DNA of 64,000 nucleotides from positions 620,001 through 684,000 of the forward strand of contig NZ_JACHBZ010000001.1 of assembly GCF_014200575.1 (NCBI RefSeq), written 5' to 3'. A program made the position numbers and the translations under genes. The stretch comes from Mucilaginibacter saanensis. Lineage in GTDB: Bacteria; Bacteroidota; Bacteroidia; Sphingobacteriales; Sphingobacteriaceae. This document shows, piece by piece, positions 1-10,700 of the stretch (its first letter is position 1; each line of letters starts with the position of its first letter). The notes below the pieces were generated by a model, which was given only the letters and a program-made list of their open reading frames with translations, had not been told where the DNA came from and made no database searches.

Positions 1-615
1 GGCAGCCCTACAACTAATATGAATGCCGCACTTGGTGACGCAGCCTGGATGACCGGAATGGAACGCAATTCAGACCACGTGGTAATGTCATGCTATGCTC
101 CGTTGTTTGTAAATGTTAATCCGGGTGGTATGCAATGGAAATCTGACTTGATTGGTTATAACGCGGTTGCAAGTTATGGCTCACCGTCATACTATGCCCA
201 AAAAATGTTTGGTAGTTATTTGGGTGATAAGGTAGTGGCTATAAGGGGCCAAAATATTCCGATGCAAACGCATAACCTTACCAAAAAGGATAGTATTGCA
301 GGGGTAACACCTACATCTTTCCCATCGCTTTTTTATGTAGCCACCCGCGATAGTAAAACAGGCTTGTTGTTTGTTAAAATAGTTAATGCATCGGGCAAAG
401 CCCAGTCTGTAACTATAGATTTGCAGGGAGCTGCAAAAGTAAAAAGCGACGGAACGCTGATTGTTTTAAAAAGCGATAAGCCCGATGACACCAATACTAT
501 AAATGAACCGAAGAAAATAGTACCCCTAAATAAAAACGTGAAAAATATCCGCAAAACATTTACAACAGTGTTTGACGCCTATTCGGTAAACGTTTTACAG
601 TTGCAGGTTCAATAA
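1..615 (+). CDS. GH51 alpha-L-arabinofuranosidase, C-terminal part (cut by window edge)
   Basis: The reading frame is open from base 1, so the gene starts outside the window; the Met at 19 is internal. The visible ~204 residues carry the GH51 C-terminal signature: NPGGMQWKSDLIGY, then a stretch ending SPSYYAQKMF, followed by a beta-sandwich with VATRD, LFVKIVNASG and a final DAYSVNVLQLQ strand. GH51 enzymes release terminal alpha-L-arabinofuranose from arabinan and arabinose-decorated pectins or xylans. The catalytic glutamates lie upstream and cannot be checked. It precedes two GH43-type genes and a galactan locus, so a role in trimming arabinose from rhamnogalacturonan-I side chains is the best inference. 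Family assignment is fairly sure; substrate is inferred. Confidence 0.85.
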   Translation, partial: GSPTTNMNAALGDAAWMTGMERNSDHVVMSCYAPLFVNVNPGGMQWKSDLIGYNAVASYGSPSYYAQKMFGSYLGDKVVAIRGQNIPMQTHNLTKKDSIAGVTPTSFPSLFYVATRDSKTGLLFVKIVNASGKAQSVTIDLQGAAKVKSDGTLIVLKSDKPDDTNTINEPKKIVPLNKNVKNIRKTFTTVFDAYSVNVLQLQVQ

Positions 616-640
616 GTAATCGCAACTATTAAATAAGTAT

Positions 641-689
641 AAAAAAGCCATACGCTATCCGGTTTTCTGGATAGTGTATGGCTTTTTTA
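641..689 (+). terminator. Rho-independent terminator after GH51 gene
   Basis: An almost perfect hairpin: AAAAAAGCCATACGCTATCC pairs with GGATAGTGTATGGCTTTTTT across a short loop (one G-U pair). The right arm ends in a T run. It begins 25 bases after the GH51 stop codon and isolates that gene from the GH43 pair downstream. Confidence 0.88.
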
Positions 690-1062
690 TGATAGCGATA
701 GGGCTTAATTATTAGTATTATTTAATCGTAGTTTATGGTATATGCTCACTTATTGGTGTAAAATGGCCATGCAGCAAAAATGTGATCTTTTTTATTTTGT
801 TTTCCTCTTTTAATTGTTAATTTCACAATTAAAGGAAGCTTTTAAGTTATCTTGAAATATAATATAAACCAATTATTAATAAATAATTCATAATCAATTA
901 CAAAGTGTTTTTTTTATGCCTTATATAATTGTTTTTTGAACAATAATTCTATTAAGGTATTTCTGAAAACATATAAGTAGTGGTTGTACAGCTGGAATTA
1001 AGTTTTGTAATTAAAAGTCAGGATTAAATAACTGTTTCAGGATTAAATTAGCTTTAGAACCA
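690..1062. other. AT-rich intergenic region upstream of the GH43 pair
   Basis: About 370 bases, very AT-rich, between the GH51 terminator and the first GH43 gene. I see no credible ORF. It must hold the promoter of the GH43 pair, but no clean TTTG/TAnnTTTG pair is evident; TAAGTTTTG near 1000 is a one-base-insertion variant only. Confidence 0.4.
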
Positions 1063-2073
1063 ATGAAATACTTTAAATTAATTATTCTCCTCATTTTTTT
1101 GCCTGGCATTTTATCGGCCCAAAGCAAAAATCCTGGTAAGCTTGCCCATAAACCCCTTTATCAGGATCCGGTGTATGACGGCGCTGCCGATCCGGTGATC
1201 ATCTGGAATAAAAAGGCAAAAAAATGGTGGATGTTTTACACCAACCGCCGTGCAAGTGATGCCCATGCAACCGGTGTTACCTGGGTACACGGTACACGAA
1301 TAGGCATTGCCGAATCTGCTGATGGAGCTACGTGGACATACAAGGATACTGCAAATATTAACTACCACCCAACTGCGCAATATACTTATTGGGCACCCGA
1401 AGTAATTGAAAACAAGGGTTTATATCATATGTATTTAACCTATGTTCCGGGTGTATTTGCAGATTGGGGCCACCCGCGTACCATTGTCCATTTAACCAGT
1501 ACCGATTTATTGAACTGGAAATACAGCTCAACCCTGAAACTTGCTACCGAAAGGGTAATTGATCCCTGCGTATATAAATTGCTTGATGGCACCTGGCGCA
1601 TGTGGTATAATAACGAGGTTGATCATAAATCTATCTATTACGCCGATAGCCCCGATTTGTCACACTGGACTGATAAAGGCAAAGCTATTCATGATATGCC
1701 CGGCGAAGGCCCTGTTGTTTTTAAATGGAAAGGCCACAACTGGATGATTGTGGATAATTGGAAAGGTTTAGGCGTATATAGTAGTGATGATATGCTGAAT
1801 TGGAAACGACAGGATGAACGCTTGGTTGAACTGCCCGGAACCGGCAAAGATGACCAGGCCATAGGAGGCCACGCTGATGTAATAGTAAATGGCGACCGTG
1901 CATACCTGTTTTACTTTACGCATCCCGGCAGGTCAAAGGCTAACCCGGCTCCGGAAACTTCATTTGAATGGCGTAGAAGCATTATTCAGGTTACGGAGCT
2001 GCATTATAAAGATGGTTTAATCACCTGCGACAGGAATGAACCGGTTTATATTAATTTAAAACCGGCCAGGTGA
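1063..2073 (+). CDS. secreted GH43-type five-bladed beta-propeller glycosidase
   Basis: 336 residues with a Sec signal peptide (residues 1-20, cut after LSAQ). The propeller features of the GH43/GH117-like superfamily are visible: an N-terminal DPV strand with candidate base Asp43, the YWAPEV motif, DPCVYKLLDG with Asp167 as the candidate pKa modulator, and GEGPV with Glu215 as the candidate acid. Repeated blades of the pattern DG.W..WYNN follow. GH43 enzymes act mostly on arabinofuranosides, xylosides or galactans. It is followed at 43 bases by another propeller enzyme and probably co-transcribed. Location next to GH51 and the galactan locus suggests pectic arabinan or galactan side chains (inference). 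Subfamily and exact substrate cannot be told by eye. Confidence 0.72.
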   Translation: MKYFKLIILLIFLPGILSAQSKNPGKLAHKPLYQDPVYDGAADPVIIWNKKAKKWWMFYTNRRASDAHATGVTWVHGTRIGIAESADGATWTYKDTANINYHPTAQYTYWAPEVIENKGLYHMYLTYVPGVFADWGHPRTIVHLTSTDLLNWKYSSTLKLATERVIDPCVYKLLDGTWRMWYNNEVDHKSIYYADSPDLSHWTDKGKAIHDMPGEGPVVFKWKGHNWMIVDNWKGLGVYSSDDMLNWKRQDERLVELPGTGKDDQAIGGHADVIVNGDRAYLFYFTHPGRSKANPAPETSFEWRRSIIQVTELHYKDGLITCDRNEPVYINLKPAR

Positions 2074-2145
2074 AAATAGATTCTATTGATTTTTTTAACT
2101 ACAGATTTCTGGTAAATGTTTCTATTACTCATAAAAAATAAGATA

Positions 2146-3201
2146 ATGATAAAATCCATTTTCAATATTGCTTTTATAGGTTGCACTGCTTTGATGAGTT
2201 TCAGCGCTTATGCTGATCATAGCGTAAATGACTCGCCCTATGCCACTAAAAAAGTAAGGTCAAACAAGTTGGAAGTGTTGGAAAAAAACGCACCGAAGCT
2301 TAAAAATAAAGCCGATTCAATTGACCTCAACGGGAAGCATTTATTTTTATTTTCCTATTTTAATGATGAAGGCAAAGGAATGTTTTATGCGATGAGCAAT
2401 AACGGAGTATCATGGGTTGAACTTAATCATGGCCAGCCTATTGTAACACCGAAAGTGGGTTCTCAAAAGTTAATGCGCGATCCCAGTATCAATAAGGGTA
2501 TTGATGGTACCTATCATTTAGTTTGGACAACCGGTTGGAACGGCAAAGATATCGGGCATGCAACTTCTACTGATCTTGTCAACTGGAGCGAAGAGGACGC
2601 AATCCCAGTTGGGAAAGATATTGACAACATAGAACACTGCTGGGCGCCTGAAGTTTTTTATAACGATATCAGCAGGAATTATATGATTTTTTGGTCCTCA
2701 AACTACGGTCCTGCAAAGTCACCCAAGGGAGAAGGACGAATTTATTACGTGACTACCCAAGATTTTAAAGCTTTCAGCACACCTAAAATTCTTTTTCGTA
2801 ATGGCTTTACAACAGGCGGAGCGGCTGGCAATAATGGTCCCATTGATGCCTTTATTCTGAAAGATGCTGCAAAGAAATATATCCTGTTCTATAAAAAGGA
2901 TGATAATACCGGGGTACCAACAGTTTTTCACCGGATCGGAAAATCACCTATCGGTCCCTGGGGGCAGGAGGTTGGTCCAATTAAACCATCTACCGGAGAT
3001 GAAGGGCCCTCATGTATAAAAATAGATGGAAAATACCATCTATTTACAGACCCATTTGAAAGCAACTACATGTACACCTTTGTAAGTAGTGATTTAAAAA
3101 CCTGGGAGCGAAAGGTAACTAATTTGAAGATGAGCCACGGCACCATCATAGAGATCTCGAAAACAGAAGCAAAAAAACTGCTTAATCATTTTAATAAATA
3201 G
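2146..3201 (+). CDS. secreted GH43-family protein (arabinosidase-like propeller)
   Basis: I place the start at 2146 rather than the upstream ATG at 2116, because MIKSIF begins a good signal peptide ending near SAYADHS. The mature part has the GH43 pattern: MRDPSI (candidate base Asp112), CWAPEVF, GPIDAF (Asp234) and GDEGPS (candidate acid Glu286), with WSEEDAIPV and THLF-like blade ends. It resembles the Bt3655-like GH43 branch annotated as arabinofuranosidases, but that placement is from memory of motifs. It sits directly after another propeller enzyme and converges on the HTCS gene. A likely role is arabinose removal from pectic side chains in the periplasm. Confidence 0.7.
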   Translation: MIKSIFNIAFIGCTALMSFSAYADHSVNDSPYATKKVRSNKLEVLEKNAPKLKNKADSIDLNGKHLFLFSYFNDEGKGMFYAMSNNGVSWVELNHGQPIVTPKVGSQKLMRDPSINKGIDGTYHLVWTTGWNGKDIGHATSTDLVNWSEEDAIPVGKDIDNIEHCWAPEVFYNDISRNYMIFWSSNYGPAKSPKGEGRIYYVTTQDFKAFSTPKILFRNGFTTGGAAGNNGPIDAFILKDAAKKYILFYKKDDNTGVPTVFHRIGKSPIGPWGQEVGPIKPSTGDEGPSCIKIDGKYHLFTDPFESNYMYTFVSSDLKTWERKVTNLKMSHGTIIEISKTEAKKLLNHFNK

Positions 3202-3222
3202 CGTAATGAAGGCCGATTTTGT

Positions 3223-3269
3223 TAACTATTGATATGCTGCGTTACTCAAACACAATATATCAATAGTTA
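3223..3269. terminator. AT-rich inverted repeat between convergent genes
   Basis: TAACTATTGATAT at 3223-3235 pairs perfectly with ATATCAATAGTTA at 3257-3269, across a 21-base loop. The right arm contains the HTCS stop codon. Its place between two convergent genes suggests a bidirectional terminator, though it has little GC and no long T tract. Confidence 0.45.
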
Positions 3270-6200
3270 CTTGTTGCGTTCGGTAACCAGGTCCTGTATA
3301 AATTGTGTGGGTGTTTTTCCGTATTCTTTTTTAAAGGCCTTTGTAAAATACGACTGGGTTTGAATCCCGATACGGTAAATTACTTCGGTAAGCAACACAT
3401 CCTCATGGGTCATGATCTCAATGGCTTTTTTCAGTCGTATACTCCTGATAAATTCGTTAGGTGCTTGTCCCGAAATTTCTTTGATCTTATGATAAAGCTT
3501 GGTGCGGCTCATGCCAATAGCATTACAAAGCAGGTCAATCTCAAGGTCAGGGTTGCTGAGCTCTTTATCAATAATGCTTAATAGCTTATCCATAAACTCC
3601 TTGTCCTTTGACGAGTTTACAAGCTCGCGCGCCTCAATATGGTGGTTTTTGAGGTAGCGGTCTTTAAGTTTTTGCCGTTGCTCAAATATATTACGGATGC
3701 TCAGGGAAAGTAAACTGATGCTGATAGGTTTTGGCAGATAAAGATCTGCCCCTGAGTCAATTCCCTCAATTTCGGCTTGTAAATTGGTTTTTGCAGTAAG
3801 CATAATAAAAGGGATATGGCTGGTATCAATATCTTCTTTTATAGCCACGCAAAAATCAATACCGTTCATGCCGGGCATCATCACATCACTGATGATCAGG
3901 TCTGGAAATTCTTCCCTGGCTTTTATCAGGCCGGTGCTGCCGTCGATAGCCTCAATGATGTTGTAATATTCTTCAAGCGAACTCTTGATGAACGCACGTA
4001 TCTCGTCATTGTCCTCAGCAATCAATATCCGGTATTTATGTGCACTATTAGCCGACCTCGCTTTTGAAGGATAAAGGGATCCGGTTACGGCGGCAGGTTC
4101 TATTTGGATACTTTCCAGCCGGGTACCGCCGCTTTGTGTGGCAGCTGTCCATTTTTCATTTGGTTCGTAATCAGCTTCGGCAATTGGCAGCCCGATAATA
4201 ATATCGGTACCTGCATGACGCTGGCTGTATACGTAGATGTCGCCTTTATGTAGTACGGTGAGGCTTTTTACAAAGGCCAAGCCTATCCCTGAACCTAAAT
4301 GTGTTTCGGTTGTGCGGTAATATCTTTCAAAAAGGTGCTGTATAGAATCTTTAGAAATACCGATACCGTTATCAGAAATGCGGATATAAGCGTACCTCCC
4401 TGCCCTGAAGTTGTTTTTCAATACAAGTTCATTTTCAAATGTTGATCTGAAAGCGGTCAACTCGTTGAACACTTCAATTGTTACCGCCCCGTTTACCGGG
4501 GTATATTTCAGTGAGTTATTGATGAGGTTCAGTACTATCTTTTCAATCACCTGGCGGTCAAACCAGGCATTGGTCAAATCGTTGGTCAAAACCACATTCA
4601 GTGTAATGTTTTTTTGTAGTGCCGCTTCTTTAAACTCGGCAGCCAGTTCATCAATAAAGGCGTTGATGTTGCCAGGCATCACTTTAAGCCCTAACACACC
4701 GGATTCAACCTTCCTGAAATCCATCAGCTCATTAATCAGTAGCAGCAGGCGGTTGGCGTTCCTGTACATCACCTCGTAATATTGCCTTGTTGCCGATTGT
4801 CCCTTGTCAAGCAAAAGCTCCAACGGACCCAGGATCAGCGAAAGCGGCGTCCGGAACTCGTGAGAAATATTGGTGAAGAACTGTAGTTGCAACTGGTGCA
4901 TCTCTTCGCGTTTATTTTCCTCTATCTTACGCAGATCCAGGTTCTTTTTAAATCTTAATATTTGATAAGCGCTGAACAACGTAATTACAGCTACTAAAAC
5001 CCTGAACCACCAGGTAGCCCAAAATGGAGGATTAATTACAATGACCAACGAAGTACCGGTGAGATTCCATAAACCATCATTATTAGCGGCCCTAACTATA
5101 AATGTGTATTTGCCGGGCTGCAAATTGGTGTAGGCGGCTTTGCGCTCCGTAGTGGAATACCAGTTTGGGTCAAAGCCTTCCAGTTTGTAGCTGTATTTGT
5201 TGTTTTCGGCAGCGGTATAGTTAAGCGCGGCAAAGTAAAGTGCTATGGTTGATTGCTCATGGCTTAAAGTGATGGACTTGGTAACACTGATATCAGCCGA
5301 AAGCGGCGAGTTCGGTGTATTGGGTTCTACTATTTTGTTAAACAGTTGTAAGCCGGTAATATAAACCGGCGGAATGTACAGATTGCCAACAATAGCCGAA
5401 GGGTTAAAAACATTAAACCCATTAACGCCACCAAAATACAGATAGCCGTTTTTGGCTTTTAATGACGCATTTGCCTCAAACTCCTGTCCTTGCAAACCAT
5501 CGGCAGTATTGTATTTGTTGAACTTTAGGGTGGTGGGATTGAATTTTATTAATCCGTTTGAGCCAGATATCCAAAAATTACCTGTGGCGTCTTCCTCAAT
5601 GCTTTTAATAAATTCGGTGCCGAGGCCTGTTTCGGTAGTGTATATTTTAAAGTTATTTTTTGCGGTGTCAAACAAATAAAGCCCGGATTGCCCCACCCAT
5701 AACCTGCCTTTATGATCAATAAAGATAACACGCAGATCGGGTAATTTTTCCTGATTGTTGAAATAATGGCTGAATCTTTTTGTGCGGAGGTTATAACAGT
5801 TAAGCCCTCCATCATCGGTACCTATCCAGATATTTTTGTTGCGGTCTTCATTAATAGATACAATGTTGTTGCCCTGTAACCTGGTTTTTTTATCGGGTGC
5901 ATCAGTAACGCGGGTAAATTGATGCGTGGTTTCATCAAACAGGTTAAGCCCGCCATAATAGGTTGTTACCCAGAAATTGCCATCGCTATCTTTAAATGAT
6001 TTTTGAACATAGTTAGAGCTGATGGAGTTTTTATCGGCCGGGTTATTGGTAAAGTGTGTGAAATTGCCACTTGTTTTATCAAGGCAGTTTAAACCGCCGC
6101 CCCAGGTGCTTATCCATGCTTTGTTTTTATCCATCAAAATATCCAGTACTGCATCAGCGCCCAGGGTGTTGCTATTATAAGGATCGTAACTGTAATGTTT

Positions 6201-7454
6201 GAAAGTACCTGTTAAAGGAGTATAAACATTTAAACCGCCGCCATCGGTACCTATCCATATATTATGGGCATCGTCCTCACAAAAAGCGCGCACGTCATTA
6301 TAGCTTAAGCTGTTGTTGTCGGGCTCGTTTTGCAGTAGCCTGAATTTGTTGGCTTTAGGCGTATACAGGTTAATACCACCACGATGTGTGCCCACCCATA
6401 AATTGCTTTGATCATCTTCAAAAATGGCCGATACCGTTCGCTGAGATAAACTGCTGGAGTTTTCAGATATGTTTTGATAATTACTAAATGTGCCGTTTTG
6501 TGGATTGAACAAGCTTAAGCCGCCATTAACGCCGCCCGCCCAGATATTGCCTTTCCGGTCAACCAGCAAACTTCTTACCTGGTTATTAGCCAAACTGCCG
6601 TTAACCTGCCGTTCATGCTGGTAGTGCTTCAGGCTTTTATCTTTTAAATTCAATACAATGAGGCCGCTATTTTCGGTACTGAGCCAAATGTTATTTAGGC
6701 TGTCTTCCTGTATGCGGTTTATGGGGTAGCTGATATTTTGGTCTGCGTTTATGCCCGTGAAGGTGCTAAACGTATTTTTAGTCCGGTCAAATATTTTTAG
6801 CCCGTTGCCTGTACCTATCCAAAAAGTGTTGTTGCTATCCTCATACAGATAATTGATCTGGCTACTCTCGGTATTTTTGGTAGTGCTATTGTCATAGTAA
6901 AAATGCCTGAAACCATTGCTGGCTGGTTCGTATAAATTGAGGCAGCCGTTTGCCGTACCTATCCATAGTTTACCTTGCTTATCGTTATAAATACAGTTAA
7001 CAGCATTGTTAGCGAGGCTGTTTTTATTACTCTCATCATGTTTATAGCGGATAAACGTATTCTTGAGCGGGTTAAACCTGTTGAGCCCGTTGCTGGTTCC
7101 TATCCATAAGTTATGCTGGCTGTCTTCAAATATGCAGCGGATGTAATTATCACTGATGGTATTAACATCGGCGGGATTGTTTTTAAATACGGTGATCTGG
7201 TAGCCATCGTAACGGTTTAAGCCATCGCGGGTGCCAAACCATATAAACTTGCGGTTGTCTTGGTAAATAGCCTCGATAGTGCTGTTTGACAAGCCTTGCA
7301 AACTCGTGATATGGCTGAATTTTAGCTTGGGGGCTTGTGCCGATGCTGGCGGTACCAGACAAAAAATAGCTGCAAAAAAAATGCTCGCCCCATAAACCAG
7401 CAGCATCAGGGGGCGTTGCAAATTGCTAAGCTTAAATATATTACTCAAGGGCAC
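3267..7454 (-). CDS. hybrid two-component system regulator (HTCS) of the galactan locus
   Basis: 1395 residues. Order: signal peptide (1-39), two-bladed periplasmic sensor of about 14 Reg_prop repeats (about 45-690; many copies of the NIWIGT..GGLN type), Y_Y_Y domain (about 750-800), membrane segment (about 812-830), HisKA with phospho-acceptor His865 in FFTNISHEFRTP, HATPase, receiver with phospho-acceptor Asp1190 in LIISDVMMPGMNG, and an AraC-type DNA-binding end (about 1290-1390). HTCS proteins bind oligosaccharide in the periplasm and activate the neighbouring susCD operon. It is divergent from susC across a 341-base gap, the usual arrangement. The inferred ligand is a galacto-oligosaccharide, from the GH53/GH2 neighbours, not from the sensor sequence. 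Confidence 0.93.
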   Translation of the reverse strand: MPLSNIFKLSNLQRPLMLLVYGASIFFAAIFCLVPPASAQAPKLKFSHITSLQGLSNSTIEAIYQDNRKFIWFGTRDGLNRYDGYQITVFKNNPADVNTISDNYIRCIFEDSQHNLWIGTSNGLNRFNPLKNTFIRYKHDESNKNSLANNAVNCIYNDKQGKLWIGTANGCLNLYEPASNGFRHFYYDNSTTKNTESSQINYLYEDSNNTFWIGTGNGLKIFDRTKNTFSTFTGINADQNISYPINRIQEDSLNNIWLSTENSGLIVLNLKDKSLKHYQHERQVNGSLANNQVRSLLVDRKGNIWAGGVNGGLSLFNPQNGTFSNYQNISENSSSLSQRTVSAIFEDDQSNLWVGTHRGGINLYTPKANKFRLLQNEPDNNSLSYNDVRAFCEDDAHNIWIGTDGGGLNVYTPLTGTFKHYSYDPYNSNTLGADAVLDILMDKNKAWISTWGGGLNCLDKTSGNFTHFTNNPADKNSISSNYVQKSFKDSDGNFWVTTYYGGLNLFDETTHQFTRVTDAPDKKTRLQGNNIVSINEDRNKNIWIGTDDGGLNCYNLRTKRFSHYFNNQEKLPDLRVIFIDHKGRLWVGQSGLYLFDTAKNNFKIYTTETGLGTEFIKSIEEDATGNFWISGSNGLIKFNPTTLKFNKYNTADGLQGQEFEANASLKAKNGYLYFGGVNGFNVFNPSAIVGNLYIPPVYITGLQLFNKIVEPNTPNSPLSADISVTKSITLSHEQSTIALYFAALNYTAAENNKYSYKLEGFDPNWYSTTERKAAYTNLQPGKYTFIVRAANNDGLWNLTGTSLVIVINPPFWATWWFRVLVAVITLFSAYQILRFKKNLDLRKIEENKREEMHQLQLQFFTNISHEFRTPLSLILGPLELLLDKGQSATRQYYEVMYRNANRLLLLINELMDFRKVESGVLGLKVMPGNINAFIDELAAEFKEAALQKNITLNVVLTNDLTNAWFDRQVIEKIVLNLINNSLKYTPVNGAVTIEVFNELTAFRSTFENELVLKNNFRAGRYAYIRISDNGIGISKDSIQHLFERYYRTTETHLGSGIGLAFVKSLTVLHKGDIYVYSQRHAGTDIIIGLPIAEADYEPNEKWTAATQSGGTRLESIQIEPAAVTGSLYPSKARSANSAHKYRILIAEDNDEIRAFIKSSLEEYYNIIEAIDGSTGLIKAREEFPDLIISDVMMPGMNGIDFCVAIKEDIDTSHIPFIMLTAKTNLQAEIEGIDSGADLYLPKPISISLLSLSIRNIFEQRQKLKDRYLKNHHIEARELVNSSKDKEFMDKLLSIIDKELSNPDLEIDLLCNAIGMSRTKLYHKIKEISGQAPNEFIRSIRLKKAIEIMTHEDVLLTEVIYRIGIQTQSYFTKAFKKEYGKTPTQFIQDLVTERNK

Positions 7455-7795
7455 GGGTATCAGGAGCTAAAACAACAACAACAGTTGTAGGGTTGCACTG
7501 GTATACCGTAAAATTAATAATAAATGTTAAAATACGGCCTCAAATGTTTCAGATAGCACTTTTGAGGTAATAAATAACAGTTTGAACTAAAAAAATGAAC
7601 ATCCGCACAAGCCGGATTTTTACTTAACCCCGTCATTTGTATAATAAACCAATTGCTTTTTTTCTTTCATGGAATGATGCACGTAGTTGTATAAGATTGC
7701 TGTCGCCAATATCTGTGGTATCAACAAGTCGCATGCTGCATGCATCTACACGGTGAGTAAAAGGGCCTTTTTGTAAACCAATTAAAAATTCAAAT
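7455..7795. promoter_or_regulatory. divergent control region between HTCS and susC
   Basis: 341 bases between divergent genes, so both promoters and the HTCS binding site should lie here. I see a small hairpin ATCCG...CGGAT followed by a short T run near 7602-7622, and overlapping palindromes GCATGC/TGCATGCA near 7731-7746. No clear TTTG/TAnnTTTG pair was found. Assignment rests on position. Confidence 0.5.
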
Positions 7796-10700
7796 ATGCA
7801 AAACTCTACTTTTCAATTTTGGAGAAGACTATGCCTGCTGGTGTTTGCACTGGCAACGCTATCTGTCTCCGGTGTTTATGCCCAGCAAGCTGTAACGGGT
7901 ACCGTTATTTCCAAAGAGGATGGTACTACACTGCCCGGCATTTCAGTGAGTATTAAAGGTACCACACAGGGCACAGCTACCGATGCCTCGGGAAAATTCT
8001 CAATCAGGGCAGCCAACGGTACCGTATTGATATTTCGCGGCCTTGGGTACGAGGTAAAGGAAGTAACTGTTAACGGCAACGCGATAAACGTTGCTTTAGA
8101 TGCCAAACAAAACGGCCTTAATGAGGTGGTGGTAATTGGTTACGGTACAACAACCCGCCAAAATATTACCACCGCAGTTACCAAGGTTGACCCTAAGAAA
8201 ATTCCACAGGCGGCTAATAATTCTATTCCGCAGTTGTTATTCGGCAGGGCGTCAGGACTTCAGGTTTCTCAGGGCAGTTCACAGCCGGGCGGTAACATCA
8301 ACCTGTCAATCAGGGGGCGTGGTAACCCGCTTTACGTGGTTGATGGTGTGATATTCCCGGGCGATGCGCTTGAACCGGGTAACGGCACCATTGCCGGTGA
8401 AACCAATGGCGTAAGCCGCGGTGGCCTGGCCGGTTTAAGTCCGGATGATGTGGAATCAATTGAAGTATTGAAAGATGCCAGTGCCGCTATTTACGGTGTA
8501 AACGCTGCCAATGGTGTTATCCTGATCACTACAAAAAAAGGTAAAGCGGGCAGGTTAAGCATTACTTACAACGGGAGTTATTCTTTCGAAAAAAACTATC
8601 CGTACCTGCAACCGCTTAAAGCCAATCAATACGAAACCTTGTACAATCAACTCATAGTTGATCAGTATTTGGCGGGCAAGCAACAACAACCTTACGGCCC
8701 AAATCCGCAATCAGGCATACCTGCACCCAAATTTACCGATGCCGATATTGCCGCTGCTGGGGTTGGAACCGACTGGCTGGGGCAGATTTTCAGAACCGGG
8801 AACATCAATAACCACCAGATCAACATCAACGGCGGCAGCGAAAAAGCTACCTATTACTTTTCTGGAGGCTATTATAATGAGGAAGGTACTTTAAAAGGAG
8901 CTGGACTCACCAAATACACAGGACGGGCCAATATGTCATTTATGCCGGCTAAGTTTTTAACGTTAAACGCAAACATTACCGGTAATACCAACAGTTATCT
9001 TAACTCATCATCAGGCGGGCAAACCGGTGGCTCAGGTACACAAGGGTTTGGTATTGTACAAGCCGCGCTGGGTTACCCAGCCAATGTACCTGTACGGGAT
9101 GCCGGCGGCAATTTTACCCGGTACGGGGTTATTGCCAACCCGGTATCGCTGCTTGATATACAGGATAATACCAGTTATCATTCTCTGAATGTAAACGTAT
9201 CTGCCGATTTAAAGGTTATTCCTGGTGTTTTGGCCGGTCATATTTTGTTTGGCGATAACTATGAAGCGGCTAACCGCACCTTTTTTGTACCAAGCACGGT
9301 TTTCTATTTTTCACAAAACCTGTCAAGGGCATCAATGAATTATAACAACCGCGAAAACCAGACCTTAGAAGCAACAATTACTTATAAAAAGGATGTAACC
9401 AGCTTTTTAAATATTGATGCTGTTGCGGGTGCCGGTCAGTATAAATTAACTTACAATGCTTTTGGCAGCCAGGGAGCCGGTGGTGCTGATGCTATTGGTG
9501 CAACCAACCTATCGGCCGAAACTGCTAATGTTGGTATAACTTCTGGCAAAACTGCCAGTAAAACACGCTCTTATTTTGCAAGAAGTTCATTCAACTTCCT
9601 GGATAAATACCTGCTGACACTTTCATACCGTTATGATGGTTACAGCTTGTTTTTCCCTAATAACAAATATGCTCCGTTCCCTTCAGCATCCATCGGCTGG
9701 AAAATCAATAACGAGGCGTTCATGAAAAATGTGGACTTTATAAGTCAGCTTAAACTGCGTGCAAGTGCAGGTACAACCGGTAGCACCATCAGTTCTTACG
9801 GCTACGGTGGTTATGCTCCCGATGGCAATACTTTATTTTTTAATAACGGTGCTGCAAATTATGTAACCATTGCCCGTTATGCCATTGATCATCCCGAATT
9901 AACCTGGCAAAAAACGGTAAATAAAAATATCGGTCTTGATTTTGGATTTTTTAAGGACCGTATCAGCGGTTCGGTTGATGTATTTAAGGATGATATTACC
10001 AATCTGTTAAGAACTACAGGCCCCACAGCACCATTATCTTACCTGACTACCCAGCCCGTTAATGGTGGTCACCAGTACAGGGAAGGTTATGACATCTCCC
10101 TGAATACACAAAATGTAACAGGTAAGGATTTTAGCTGGAACTCTGTTATCAACGTATCGCACTATACCTATAAATGGCAAAGCCGCTTTGTTTTTGATTA
10201 CCTGTTGGCTTACCAGGGGGTAACCTACCAGGCTGTTAACGATCCGGTAAATGAGATCTATTATTTTAAAACCAAAGGGTTATTACAAGCCGGACAAGCC
10301 GTACCTGCATCGCAGCCTACAGCCGGCGGTGCAAGCCTGGCTGGATCGCCGATTTATGTTGATGCCAACGGTGATGGTAAACTTACCGGAGCTGATATTT
10401 ACAAGCTGAATCCCGATCCTAAGATCAGCATTGGCTTTGGTAATAATTTCAGGTACAAGCAGTTTGATCTGGGTATCTTCTTTTATGGCCAGTTTGGTGG
10501 CAAATCTATTAACTACAATTATGCCTGGGCCGATCCTGCAAGTATCGTATCAAGTACACAGAGCGGTACCATACAGGCACTTAATGCCTGGACATCAGCA
10601 AACCAAACCGGAACAAGGCCGGGTGTAAATTACATTGAAAATGCAACAGGTTTACCGCAGGGTACGGATATTAACCTGGTAAGCACCAATTTTGTACGCT

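Noticed and set aside
2116..2145. Upstream ATG for the second GH43 gene
   Set aside because: It would put ten residues with charged Lys-Asn-Lys before the signal peptide; the ATG at 2146 gives a normal one.
3816..4067. Frames antisense to the HTCS gene
   Set aside because: All lie opposite a well-supported 1395-residue regulator and have no domain of their own.
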